Source: Nematostella vectensis (Eukaryota > Cnidaria > Anthozoa > Actiniaria > Edwardsiidae). Taken from it: a DNA stretch of 64,000 nucleotides. Numbering within the stretch: the first letter of the stretch is position 1; each line of letters begins with the position of its first letter. A model generated the notes under the pieces. The model was given only the letters and a program-made list of their open reading frames with translations. It had not been told where the DNA came from and searched no databases. The position numbers and the translations under genes were made by a program. The stretch spans positions 16,677,888 to 16,741,887 of the forward strand of contig NC_064041.1 in assembly GCF_932526225.1 (NCBI RefSeq), given 5' to 3'. Shown here piece after piece: positions 9,666 to 23,742 of this stretch.

Positions 9666-11673
9666 TCAATATTCTAATATGAATATGTCAATATTCTCCC
9701 CACTTACGTCTTTATTTCTATTTATGTTATGCTTTTCACATGATACCAAAACAGCGTCTTTTTTCTTCGCTAATTTGATGTCATGTACACAATAAAAGAG
9801 ATGCGCCCGTGCGCATCGCGAGTCCCCAAGGGAACCAAGACGCCCAAATAGACCTCTATTTTTTGTCATCCATAATCTCGGCGAGCTGTGCGTGGCGTAA
9901 CCGTATTACAGGCCTGGGATCCTGTTTATTGTCCTCCCCATTAATGCGCGGGTTGGGATAACCTTGCAAGAGTGTTGTACAGCATATTCGCTCGGAAATA
10001 TCGGTGCTTGGCGCCTTCGGGTTCTTTACAGCCTTCCGTAAAAGCCTTGTGCTGCCATACCGATTGGGTAATCCGTATGTATGGTTTCCGTTTTGTTCTT
10101 CAGACCGGGTTCGATCACAGGCCAATGGGCTTTTTTTTTAGTTCGTTTTTTTTTTCTTTGTGCTGGACCCCCTTAATCCTGAGAGGTTTTGCGCAAAAAT
10201 AATAAAAAAAAGTGAGTTTGCAAAATAAGCTTGCTAGATTTATTGATTATATGTATTCAATTTGTTCCTGGGAAGTTAACAAAAAACACAAAGCAAAGAG
10301 TTTGAGGAAGTAAACAAGTATGTGAACTTTAATGTTCTATTTGAAGGGGTGCATTTTGTACAGGGAAGCATACATAGAATGCTTAACTGGTGGAGAGGGA
10401 AGAGGTAAAAGTTTATTGAGCATAATTTCAACAATAGCAGGGGGAAGAGAGGGGCACTCTCTTCATACAATATTGCAGTTGTTACCTATTATTAAATAAG
10501 TTTGTAACATGTCTTTGTTTATTAAGCAAGGTCTATTTCTGAGACAAGCAAACTCAAGTAAGGCTGTTGAAATAACAGGTGAGTGTTAAAAGAAAAACAA
10601 TTATCTGATTAGAAAACTACTGTAGATTCCTTTGCACCAAAATAAGAACAAACTTCATTTTGTTTGTTATTTATGAGGAACGAGATGAGCTCTACAAAGC
10701 CATAAAGAAATATGTATTGCTCATCTAAATTATACAAGTAAATAATAATATTAAAAAAGAACTACTGTAAGTATCTAGAGTGGTTTTCATTAACCCGTGA
10801 AACAAAGTGTGATAGTTAAACGGTAATAGTTAGTAAAATACAAAAAAGTACAATAGAATCAGATCACCACAAAGTGTAATACGCTAAAGCGTAGTTCACG
10901 GGTTAATGAAGGTTTTGACATTTCAACCTTACATCCACATGAAAGTAATGCCTAATATCGAGTGCCCTACAGTAAGTGTTTTGCAGTCAAGTTGTTTTCT
11001 GTTAGTAGGTAAAAAAATATTCTAAATAATAGTAATCATAGCTATGGTCACCACTTACACATATAGAACTTGTAATGAAAAGAAAGAAAAAAAAATATAT
11101 ATATATGCAGTCAAACAACAGAATTGCATGATAACCTTGAATATATTGAATAAAGGACTGCAAAAAAACATCTTTTGTACTAGTTGCTTGAATTGACCCT
11201 TGGCTATTTTTAGCTGAATTCCCCTCCCCCTCTAAATAAGAAAATAATAATAATAATAGAACAAAACTAAAAAGAAAACAAACACAACAGAGACCCCCCA
11301 CCAACAATTTTGATTTCTTTTACTTTCCTTTAAAAGGGGAGTGTCATGGTTAAGAGATTTGCAATAGCTCTAGAGCCATGACACAATGAACTTCAGTGAA
11401 ATTCTAATACTGACTTATGAGCTTTTGGTACATGTGGCAGACTTTAAACAAAACAAAAAAAAATGACCACAAACTGTCAATTAACATAGTTTTCAATATA
11501 ATATTGCATATTATTTAATAAGGTATTCACAGCTTTTAAAAAGGTCAACTGTTTGTTGACACTTAAAAGCCTACAATAATCACTGACTCCAGACATGCGC
11601 AGTACTATGTTGCTGCCCCTTTAAAGTAAAATACAGCTTTACTTAGTCAGCGTAGACAAAATTGCGGATTTTG
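9666..11673. repeat. Tandem unit 5
   Basis: 2,008 bp; TTAA element 10790-10906. Differences from unit 4 include CATCCATAATC near 9870 and AAAATACAAA near 10838. Its last third has the perfect CCATGACAC arm. Confidence 0.95.
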
Positions 11674-13681
11674 TCAATATTCTAATATGAATATGTCAAT
11701 ATTCTCCCCCCTTACGTCTTTATCTCTATTTATTTTATGATTTTCACATGATACCAAAACAGCGTCTTTTTTCTTCGCTAATTTGATGTCATGTACACAA
11801 TAAAAGAGATGCGCCCGTGCGCATGGCGAGTCCCCAAGGGACCCAAGACGCCCAAATAGACCTCTGTTTTTTGTCATCCACAATCTCGGCGAGCTGTGCG
11901 TGGCGTAACCGTATTACAGGCCTGGGATCCTGTTTATTGTCCTCCCCATTAATGCGCGGGTTGGGATAACCTTGCAAGAGTGTTGTACAGCATATTCGCT
12001 CGGAAATATCGGTGCTTGGGGCCTTCGGGTTCTTTACAGCCTTCCGTAAAAGCCTTGTGCTGCCATACCGATTGGATAATCCGTATGTATGGTTTCCGTT
12101 TTGTTCTTCAGACCGGGTTCGATCACAGGCCAATGGGATTTTTTTTTAGTTCGTTTTTTTTTTCTTTGTGCTGGACCCCCTTAATCCTGATAGGTTTTGC
12201 GCAAAAATAATAAAAAAAAATGAGTTTGCAAAATAAGCTTGCTAGATTTATTGATTATATGTATTCAATTTGTTCCTGGGAAGTTAACAAAAAACACAAA
12301 GCAAAGAGTTTGAGGAAGTAAACAAGTATGTGAACTTTAATGTTCTATTTGAAGGGGTGCATTTTGTACAGGGAAGCATACATAGAATGCTTAACTGGTG
12401 GAGAGGGAAGAGGTAAAAGTTTATTGAGCATAATTTCAACAATAGCAGGGGGAAGAGAGGGGCACTCTCTTCATACAATATTGCAGTTGTTACCTATTAT
12501 TAAATAAGTTTGTAACATGTCTTTGTTTATTAAGCAAGGTCTATTTCTGAGACAAGCAAACTCAAGTAAGGCTGTTGAAATAACAGGTGAGTGTTAAAAG
12601 AAAAACAATTATCTGATTAGAAAACTACTGTAGATTCCTTTGCACCAAAATAAGAACAAACTTCATTTTGTTTGTTATTTATGAGGAACGAGATGAGCTC
12701 TACAAAGCCATAAAGAAATATGTATTGCTCATCTAAATTATACAAGTAAATAATAATATTAAAAAAGAACTACTGTAAGTATCTAGAGTGGTTTTCATTA
12801 ACCCGTGAAACAAAGTGTGATAGTTAAACGGTAATAGTTAGTAAAACACAAAAAAGTACAATAGAATCAGATCACCACAAAGTGTAATACGCTAAAGCGT
12901 AGTTCACGGGTTAATGAAGGTTTTGACATTTCAACCTTACATCCACATGAAAGTAATGCCTAATATCGAGTGCCCTACAGTAAGTGTTTTGCAGTCAAGT
13001 TGTTTTCTGTTAGTAGGTAAAAAAATATTCTAAATAATAGTAATCATAGCTATGGTCACCACTTACACATATAGAACTTGTAAAGAAAAGAAAGAAAAAA
13101 AAATATATATATATGCAGTCAAACAACAGAATTGCATGATAACCTTGAATATATTGAATAAAGGACTGCAAAAAAACATCTTTTGTACTAGTTGCTTGAA
13201 TTGACCCTTGGCTATTTTTAGCTGAATTCCCCTCCCCCTCTAAATAAGAAAATAATAATAATAATAGAACAAAACTAAAAAGAAAACAAACACAACAGAG
13301 ACCCCCCACCAACAATTTTGATTTCTTTTACTTTCCTTTAAAAGGGGAGTGTCATGGTTAAGAGATTTGCAATAGCTCTAGAGCCCTGACACAATGAACT
13401 TCAGTGAAATTCTAATACTGACTTATGAGCTTTTGGTACATGTGGCAGACTTTAAACAAAACAAAAAAAAATGACCACAAACTGTCAATTAACATAGTTT
13501 TCAATATAATATTGCATATTATTTAATAAGGTATTCACAGCTTTTAAAAAGGTCAACTGTTTGTTGACACTTAAAAGCCTACAATAATCACTGACTCCAG
13601 ACATGCGCAGTACTATGTTGCTGCCCCTTTAAAGTAAAATACAGCTTTTCTTAGTCAGCGTAGACAAAATTGCGGATTTTG
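11674..13681. repeat. Tandem unit 6
   Basis: 2,008 bp; TTAA element 12798-12914. A box reads TGGATAATCCG, B box ends GATCAC, and the C before the T run is replaced by A. Confidence 0.95.
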
Positions 13682-15687
13682 TCAATATTCTAATATGAAT
13701 ATGTCAATATTCTCCCCACTTACGTCTTTATTTCTATTTATGTTATGCTTTTCACATGATACCAAAACAGCGTCTTTTTTCTTCGCTAATTTGATGTCAT
13801 GTACACAATAAAAGAGATGCGCCCGTGCGCATCGCGAGTCCCCAAGGGAACCAAGACGCCCAAATAGACCTCTATTTTTTGTCATCCACAATCTCGGCGA
13901 GCTGTGCGTGGCGTAACCGTATTACAGGCCTGGGATCCTGGTTATTGTCCTCCCCATTAATGCGCGGGTTGGGATAACCTTGCAAGAGTGTTGTACAGCA
14001 TATTCGCTCGGAAATATCGGTGCTTGGGGCCTTCGGGTTCTTTACAGCCTTCCGTAAAAGCCTTGTGCTGCCATACCGATTGGGTAATCCGTATGTATGG
14101 TTTCCGTTTTGTTCTTCAGACCGGGTTCGATCCCAGGCCAATGGGCTTTTTTTTAGTTCGTTTTTTTTTTCTTTGTGCTGGACCCCCTTAATCCTGATAG
14201 GTTTTGGGCAAAAATAATAAAAAAAAGTGAGTTTGCAAAATAAGCTTGCTAGATTTATTGATTATATGTATTCAATTTGTTCCTGGGAAGTTAACAAAAA
14301 ACACAAAGCAAAGAGTTTGAGGAAGTAAACAAGTATGTGAACTTTAATGTTCTATTTGAAGGGGTGCATTTTGTACAGGGAAGCATACATAGAATGCTTA
14401 ACTGGTGGAGAGGGAAGAGGTAAAAGTTTATTGAGCATAATTTCAACAATAGCAGGGGGAAGAGAGGGGCACTCTCTTCATACAATATTGCAGTTGTTAC
14501 CTATTATTAAATAAGTTTGTAACATGTCTATGTTTATTAAGCAAGGTCTATTTCTGAGACAAGCAAACTCAAGTAAGGCTGTTGAAATAACAGGTGAGTG
14601 TTAAAAGAAAAACAATTATCTGATTAGAAAACTACTGTAGATTCCTTTGCACCAAAATAAGAACAAACTTCATTTTGTTTGTTATTTTTGAGGAACGAGA
14701 TGAGCTCTACAAAGCCATAAAGAAATATGTATTGCTCATCTAAATTATACAAGTAAATAATAATATTAAAAAAGAACTACTGTAAGTATCTAGAGTGGTT
14801 TTCATTAACCCGTGAAACAAAGTGTGATAGTTAAACGGTAATAGTTAGTAAAACACAAAAAAGTACAATAGAATCAGATCACCACAAAGTGTAATACGCT
14901 AAAGCGTAGTTCACGGGTTAATGAAGGTTTTGACATTTCAACCTTACATCCACATGAAAGTAATGCCTAATATCGAGTGCCCTACAGTAAGTGTTTTGCA
15001 GTCAAGTTGTTTTCTGTTAGTAGGTAAAAAAATATTCTAAATAATAGTAATCATAGCTATGGTCACCACTTACACATATAGAACTTGTAATGAAAAGAAA
15101 GAAAGAAAAAATATATATATATGCAGTCAAACAACAGAATTGCATGATAACCTTGAATATATTGAATAAAGGACTGCAAAAAAACATCTTTTGTACTAGT
15201 TGCTTGAATTGACCCTTGGCTATTTTTAGCTGAATTCCCCTCCCCCACTAAAAAAGAAAATAATAATAATAATAGAACAAAACTAAATAGAAAACAAACA
15301 CAACAGAGACCCCCACCAACAATTTTGATTTTTTTTACTTTCCTTTAAAAGGGGAGTGTCATGGTTAAGAGATTTGCAATAGCTCTAGAGCCATGACACA
15401 ATGAACTTCAGTGAAATTCTAATACTGACTTATGAGCTTTTGGTACATGTGGGAGACTTTAAACAAAACAAAAAAAATGACCACAAACTGTCAATTAACA
15501 TAGTTTTCAATATAATATTGCATATTATTTAATAAGGTATTCACAGCTTTTAAAAAGGTCAACTGTTTGTTGACACTTAAAAGCCTACAATAATCACTGA
15601 CTCCAGACATGCGCAGTACTATATTGCTGCCCCTTTAAAGTAAAATACAGCTTTACTTAGTCAGTGTAGACAAAATTGCGGATTTTG
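13682..15687. repeat. Tandem unit 7
   Basis: 2,006 bp; TTAA element 14805-14921. B box returns to GATCCC; it has the TTTTGGGCAAA variant after the T runs. Confidence 0.95.
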
Positions 15688-17697
15688 TCAATATTCTAAT
15701 ATGAATATGTCAATATTCTCCCCCCTTACGTCTTTATCTCTATTTATTTTATGATTTTCACATGATACCAAAACAGCGTCTTTTTTCTTCGCTAATTTGA
15801 TGTCATGTACACAATAAAAGAGATGCGCCCGTGCGCATGGCGAGTCCCCAAGGGACCCAAGACGCCCAAATAGACCTCTGTTTTTTGTCATCCACAATCT
15901 CGGCGAGCTGTGCGTGGCGTAACCGTATTACAGGCCTGGGATCCTGTTTATTGTCCTCCCCATTAATGCGCGGGTTGGGATAACCTTGCAAGAGTGTTGT
16001 ACAGCATATTCGCTCGGAAATATCGGTGCTTGGGGCCTTCGGGTTCTTTACAGCCTTCCGTAAAAGCCTTGTGCTGCCATACCGATTGGATAATCCGTAT
16101 GTATGGTTTCCGTTTTGTTCTTCAGACCGGGTTCGATCACAGGCCAATGGGCTTTTTTTTTAGTTCGTTTTTTTTTTTCTTTGTGCTGGACCCCCTTAAT
16201 CCTGATAGGTTTTGGGCAAAAATAATAAAAAAAAGTGAGTTTGCAAAATAAGCTTGCTAGATTTATTGATTATATGTATTCAATTTGTTCCTGGGAAGTT
16301 AACAAAAAACACAAAGCAAAGAGTTTGAGGAAGTAAACAAGTATGTGAACTTTAATGTTCTATTTGAAGGGGTGCATTTTGTACAGGGAAGCATACATAG
16401 AATGCTTAACTGGTGGAGAGGGAAGAGGTAAAAGTTTATTGAGCATAATTTCAACAATAGCAGGGGGAAGAGAGGGGCACTCTCTTCATACAATATTGCA
16501 GTTGTTACCTATTATTAAATAAGTTTGTAACATGTCTTTGTTTATTAAGCAAGGTCTATTTCTGAGACAAGCAAACTCAAGTAAGGCTGTTGAAATAACA
16601 GGTGAGTGTTAAAAGAAAAACAATTATCTGATTAGAAAACTACTGTAGATTCCTTTGCACCAAAATAAGAACAAACTTCATTTTGTTTGTTATTTATGAG
16701 GAACGAGATGAGCTCTACAAAGCCATAAAGAAATATGTATTGCTCATCTAAATTATACAAGTAAATAATAATATTAAAAAAGAACTACTGTAAGTATCTA
16801 GAGTGGTTTTCATTAACCCGTGAAACAAAGTGTGATAGTTAAACGGTAATAGTTAGTAAAACACAAAAAAGTACAATAGAATCAGATCACCACAAAGTGT
16901 AATACGCTAAAGCGTAGTTCACGGGTTAATGAAGGTTTTGACATTTCAACCTTACATCCACATGAAAGTAATGCCTAATATCGAGTGCCCTACAGTAAGT
17001 GTTTTGCAGTCAAGTTGTTTTCTGTTAGTAGGTAAAAAAATATTCTAAATAATAGTAATCATAGCTATGGTCACCACTTACACATATAGAACTTGTAATG
17101 AAAAGAAAGAAAAAAAAAATATATATATATGCAGTCAAACAACAGAATTGCATGATAACCTTGAATATATTGAATAAAGGACTGCAAAAAAACATCTTTT
17201 GTACTAGTTGCTTGAATTGACCCTTGGCTATTTTTAGCTGAATTCCCCTCCCCCTCTAAATAAGAAAATAATAATAATAATAGAACAAAACTAAAAAGAA
17301 AACAAACACAACAGAGACCCCCCACCAACAATTTTGATTTCTTTTACTTTCCTTTAAAAGGGGAGTGTCATGGTTAAGAGATTTGCAATAGCTCTAGAGC
17401 CCTGACACAATGAACTTCAGTGAAATTCTAATACTGACTTATGAGCTTTTGGTACATGTGGCAGACTTTAAACAAAACAAAAAAAAATGACCACAAACTG
17501 TCAATTAACATAGTTTTCAATATAATATTGCATATTATTTAATAAGGTATTCACAGCTTTTAAAAAGGTCAACTGTTTGTTGACACTTAAAAGCCTACAA
17601 TAATCACTGACTCCAGACATGCGCAGTACTATGTTGCTGCCCCTTTAAAGTAAAATACAGCTTTTCTTAGTCAGCGTAGACAAAATTGCGGATTTTG
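15688..17697. repeat. Tandem unit 8
   Basis: 2,010 bp; TTAA element 16813-16929. It shares the A-box G to A change and GATCAC with unit 6, two units away, suggesting a dimeric exchange. Confidence 0.95.
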
Positions 17698-19702
17698 TCA
17701 ATATTCTAATATGAATATGTCAATATTCTCCCCACTTACGTCTTTATTTCTATTTATGTTATGCTTTTCACATGATACCAAAACAGCGTCTTTTTTCTTC
17801 GCTAATTTGATGTCATGTACACAATAAAAGAGATGCGCCCGTGCGCATCGCGAGTCCCCAAGGGAACCAAGACGCCCAAATAGACCTCTATTTTTTGTCA
17901 TCCACAATCTCGGCGAGCTGTGCGTGGCGTAACCGTATTACAGGCCTGGGATCCTGGTTATTGTCCTCCCCATTAATGCGCGGGTTGGGATAACCTTGCA
18001 AGAGTGTTGTACAGCATATTCGCTCGGAAATATGGGTGCTTGGGGCCTTCGGGTTCTTTACAGCCTTCCGTAAAAGCCTTGTGCTGCCATACCGATTGGG
18101 TAATCCGTATGTATGGTTTCCGTTTTGTTCTTCAGACCGGGTTCGATCCCAGGCCAATGGGCTTTTTTTTAGTTCGTTTTTTTTTCTTTGTGCTGGACCC
18201 CCTTAATCCTGATAGGTTTTGCGCAAAAATAATAAAAAAAAGTGAGTTTGCAAAATAAGCTTGCTAGATTTATTGATTATATGTATTCAATTTGTTCCTG
18301 GGAAGTTAACAAAAAACACAAAGCAAAGAGTTTGAGGAAGTAAACAAGTATGTGAACTTTAATGTTCTATTTGAAGGGGTGCATTTTGTACAGGGAAGCA
18401 TACATAGAATGCTTAACTGGTGGAGAGGGAAGAGGTAAAAGTTTATTGAGCATAATTTCAACAATAGCAGGGGGAAGAGAGGGGCACTCTCTTCATACAA
18501 TATTGCAGTTGTTACCTATTATTAAATAAGTTTGTAACATGTCTATGTTTATTAAGCAAGGTCTATTTCTGAGACAAGCAAACTCAAGTAAGGCTGTTGA
18601 AATAACAGGTGAGTGTTAAAAGAAAAACAATTATCTGATTAGAAAACTACTGTAGATTCCTTTGCACCAAAATAAGAACAAACTTCATTTTGTTTGTTAT
18701 TTATGAGGAACGAGATGAGCTCTACAAAGCCATAAAGAAATATGTATTGCTCACCTAAATTATACAAGTAAATAATAATATTAAAAAAGAACTACTGTAA
18801 GTATCTAGAGTGGTTTTCATTAACCCGTGAAACAAAGTGTGATAGTTAAACGGTAATAGTTAGTAAAACACAAAAAAGTACAATAGAATCAGATCACCAC
18901 AAAGTGTAATACGCTAAAGCGTAGTTCACGGGTTAATGAAGGTTTTGACATTTCAACCTTACATCCACATGAAAGTAATGCCTAATATCGAGTGCCCTAC
19001 AGTAAGTGTTTTGCAGTCAAGTTGTTTTCTGTTAGTAGGTAAAAAAATATTCTAAATAATAGTAATCATAGCTATGGTCACCACTTACACATATAGAACT
19101 TGTAATGAAAAGAAAGAAAAAAAAAAAATATATATATGCAGTCAAACAACAGAATTGCATGATAACCTTGAATATATTGAATAAAGGACTGCAAAAAAAC
19201 GTCTTTTGTACTAGTTGCTTGAATTGACCCTTGGCTATTTTTAGCTGAATTCCCCTCCCCCACTAAAAAAGAAAATAATAATAATAATAGAACAAAACTA
19301 AATAGAAAACAAACACAACAGAGACCCCCACCAACAATTTTGATTTTTTTTACTTTCCTTTAAAAGGGGAGTGTCATGGTTAAGAGTTTTGCAATAGCTC
19401 TAGAGCCCTGACACAATGAACTTCAGTGAAATTCTAATACTGACTTATGAGCTTTTGGTACATGTGGGAGACTTTAAACAAAACAAAAAAAATGACCACA
19501 AACTGTCAATTAACATAGTTTTCAATATAATATTGCATATTATTTAATAAGATATTCACAGCTTTTAAAAAGGTCAACTGTTTGTTGACACTTAAAAGCC
19601 TACAATAATCACTGACTCCAGACATGCGCAGTACTATGTTGCTGCCCCTTTAAAGTAAAATACAGCTTTACTTAGTCAGCGTAGACAAAATTGCGGATTT
19701 TG
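17698..19702. repeat. Tandem unit 9
   Basis: 2,005 bp; TTAA element 18820-18936. It carries AAATATGGGTGC at about 18030, a variant shared with copies at 22.04 and 58.98 kb. Confidence 0.95.
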
Positions 19703-21708
19703 TCAATATTCTAATATGAATATGTCAATATTCTCCCCCCTTACGTCTTTATTTCTATTTATTTTATGATTTTCACATGATACCAAAACAGCGTCTTTTT
19801 TCTTCGCTAATTTGATGTCATGTACACAATAAAAGAGATGCGCCCGTGCGCATGGCGAGTCCCCAAGGGACCCAAGACGCCCAAATAGACCTCTATTTTT
19901 TGTCATCCACAATCTCGGCGAGCTGTGCGTGGCGTAACCGTATTACAGGCCTGGGATCCTGGTTATTGTCCTCCCCAATTATGCGCGGGTTGGGATAACC
20001 TTGCAAGAGTGTTGTACAGCATATTCGCTCGGAAATATCGGTGCTTGGGGCCTTCGTGTTCTTTACAGCCTTCCGTAAAAGCCTTGTGCTGCCATACCGA
20101 TTGGGTAATCCGTATGTATGGTTTCCGTTTTGTTCTTCAGACCGGGTTCGATCCCAGGCCAATGGGCCTTTTTTTTAGTTTATTTTTTTCTTTGTGCTGG
20201 ACCCCCTTAATCCTGATAGGTTTTGCGCAAAAATAATAAAAAAAAGTGAGTTTGCAAAATAAGCTTGCTAGATTTATTGATTATATGTATTCAATTTGTT
20301 CCTGGGAAGTTAACAAAAAACACAAAGCAAAGAGTTTGAGGAAGTAAACAAGTATGTGAACTTTAATGTTCTATTTGAAGGGGTGCATTTTGTACAGGGA
20401 AGCATACATAGAATGCTTAACTGGTGGAGAGGGAAGAGGTAAAAGTTTATTGAGCATAATTTCAACAATAGCAGGGGGAAGAGAGGGGCACTCTCTTCAT
20501 ACAATATTGCAGTTGTTACCTATTATTAAATAAGTTTGTAACATGTCTTTGTTTATTAAGCAAGGTCTATTTCTGAGACAAGCAAACTCAAGTAAGGCTG
20601 TTGAAATAACAGGTGAGTGTTAAAAGAAAAACAATTATCTGATTAGAAAACTACTGTAGATTCCTTTGCACCAAAATAAGAAAAAACTTCATTTTGTTTG
20701 TTATTTATGAGGAACGAGATGAGCTCTACAAAGCCATAAAGAAATATGTATTGCTCATCTAAATTATACAAGTAAATAATAATATTAAAAAAGAACTACT
20801 GTAAGTATCTAGAGTGGTTTTCATTAACCCGTGAAACAAAGTGTGATAGTTAAACGGTAATAGTTAGTAAAACACAAAAAAGTACAATAGAATCAGATCA
20901 CCACAAAGTGTAATACGCTAAAGCTTAGTTCACGGGTTAATGAAGGTTTTGACATTTCAACCTTACATCCACATGAAAGTAATGCCTAATATGGAGTGCC
21001 CTACAGTAAGTGTTTTGCAGTCAAGTTGTTTTCTGTTAGTTGGTAAAAAAATATTCTAAATAATAGTAATCATAGCTATGGTCACCACTTACACATATAG
21101 AACTTCTAATGAACAGAAAGAAAATATATATATATATATATGCAGTCAAACAACAGAATTGCATGATAACCTTGAATATATTGAATAAAGGACTGCAAAA
21201 AAACATCTTTTGTACTAGTTGCTTGAATTGACCCTTGGCTATTTTTAGCTGAATTCCCCTCCCCCTCTAAAAAAGAAAATAATAATAATAATAGAACAAA
21301 ACTAAAAAGATAACAAACACAACAGAGACCCCCACCAACAATTTTGATTTTTTTTACTTTCCTTTAAAAGGGGAGTGTCATGGTTAAGAGATTTGCAATA
21401 GCTCTAGAGCCCTGACACAATGAACTTCAGTGAAATTCTAATACTGACTTATGAGCTTTTGGTACATGTGGGAGACTTTAAACAAAACAAAAAAAAAATG
21501 ACCACAAACTGTCAATTAACATAGTTTTCAATATAATATTGCATATTATTTAATAAGGTATTCACAGCTTTTAAAAAGGTCAACTGTTTGTTGACACTTA
21601 AAAGCCTACAATAATCACTGACTCCAGACATGCGCAGTACTATGTTGCTGCCCCTTTAAAGTAAAATACAGCTTTACTTAGTCAGCGTAGACAAAATTGC
21701 GGATTTTG
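19703..21708. repeat. Tandem unit 10
   Basis: 2,006 bp; TTAA element 20824-20940. The second T-rich stretch after the B box is altered (AGTTTATTTTTTTC) and the preceding text has CCTTCGTGTTC. Confidence 0.95.
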
Positions 21709-23127
21709 TCAATATTCTAATATGAATATGTCAATATTCTCCCCCCTTACGTCTTTATTTCTATTTATTTTATGCTTTTCACATGATACCAAAACAGCGT
21801 CTTTTTTCTTCGCTAATTTGATGTCATGTACACAATAAAAGAGATGCGCCCGTGCGCATGGCGAGTCCCCAAGGGACCCAAGACGCCCAAATAGACCTCT
21901 ATTTTTTGTCATCCACAATCTCGGCGAGCTGTGCGTGGCGTAACCGTATTACAGGCCTGGGATCCTGGTTATTGTCCAACCTATTAATGCGCGGGTTGGG
22001 ATAACCTTGCAAGAGTGTTGAACAGCATATTCGCTCGGAAATATGGGTGCTTGGGGCCTTCGGGTTCTTTACAGCCTTCCGTAAAAGCCTTGTGCTGCCA
22101 TACCGATTGGGTAATCCGTATGTATGGTTTCCGTTTTGTTCTTCAGACCGGGTTCGATCCCAGGACAATGGGCTTTTTTTTTAGTTCGTTTTTTTTTTCT
22201 TTGTGCTGGACCCCCTTAATCCTGATAGGTTTTGCGCAAAAATAATAAAAAAAAGTGAGTTTGCAAAATAAGCTTGCTAGATTTATTGATTATATGTATT
22301 CAATTTGTTCCTGGGAAGTAAACAAAAAACACAAAGCAAAGAGTTTGAGGAAGTAAACAAGTATGTGAACTTTAATGTTCTATTTGAAGGGGTGCATTTT
22401 GTACAGGGAAGCATACAAAGAATGCTTAACTGGTGGAGAGGGAAGAGGTAAAAGTTTATTGAGCATAATTTCAACAATAGCAGGGGGAAGAGAGGGGCAC
22501 TCTCTTCATACAATATTGCAGTTGTTACCTATTATTAGATAAGTTTGTAACATGTCTTTGTTTATTAAGCAAGGTCTATTTCTGAGACAAGCAAACTCAA
22601 GTAAGGCTGTTGAAATAACAGGTGAGTGTTAAAAGAAAAACAATTATCTGATTAGAAAACTACTGTAGATTCCTTTGCACCAAAATCAGAACAAACTTCA
22701 TTTTGTTTGTTATTTATGAGGAACGAGATGAGCTCTACAAAGCCATAAAGAATATATATTGCTCATCTAAATTATACAAGTAAATAATAATATTAAAAAA
22801 GAACTACTGTAAGTATCTAGAGAGGTTTTCATTAACCCGTGAAACAAAGTGTGATAGTTAAACGGTAATAGTTAGTAAAACACAAAAAAGTACAATAGAA
22901 TCAGATCACCACAAAGTGTAATACGCTAAAGCGTAGTTCACGGGTTAATGAAGGTTTTGACATTTCAACCTTACATCCACATGAAAGTAATGCCTAATAT
23001 GGAGTGCCCTACAGTAAGTGTTTTGCAGTCAAGTTGTTTTCTGTTAGTAGGTAAAAAATATTCTAAATAATAGTAATCATAACTATGGTCACCACTTACA
23101 CATATAGAACTTGTAATGAAAAGAAAG

Positions 23128-23174
<47 letters not shown>

Positions 23175-23742
23175 TATGCAGTCAAACAACAGAATTGCAT
23201 GATAACCTTGAATATATTGAATAAAGGACTGCAAAAAAACATCTTTTGTACTAGTTGCTTGAATTGACCCTTGGCTATTTTTAGCTGAATTCCCCTCCCC
23301 CTCTAAAAAAGAAAATAATAATAATAATAGAACAAAACTAAAAAGAAAACAAACACAACAGAGACCCCCACCAACAATTTTGATTTTTTTACTTTCCTTT
23401 AAAAGGGGAGTGTCATGGTTAAGAGATTTGCAATAGCTCTAGAGCCCTGACACAATGAACTTCAGTGAAATTCTAATACTGACTTATGAGCTTTTGGTAC
23501 ATGTGGGAGACTTTAAACAAAACAAAAAAAAATGACCATAAACTGTCAATTAACATAGTTTTCAATATAATATTGCATATTATTTAATAAGGTATTCACA
23601 ACTTTTAAAAAGGTCAACTGTTTGTTGACACTTAAAAGCCTACAATAATCACTGACTCCAGACATGCGCAGTACTATGTTGCTGCCCCTTTAAAGCAAAA
23701 TACAGCTTTACTTAGTCAGCGTAGACAAAATTGCGGATTTTG
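21709..23742. repeat. Tandem unit 11
   Basis: 2,034 bp; TTAA element 22832-22948. It is relatively divergent: GTCCAACCTATTAATG near 21975 and GTTGAACAGC near 22018. The extra length comes from an AT tract. Confidence 0.95.
23131..23177. repeat. Expanded (AT)n tract with AAA interruption
   Basis: There are 37 nt of alternating AT, then AAA, then a short TATATAT. It is the first expanded allele in the array. Confidence 0.95.
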
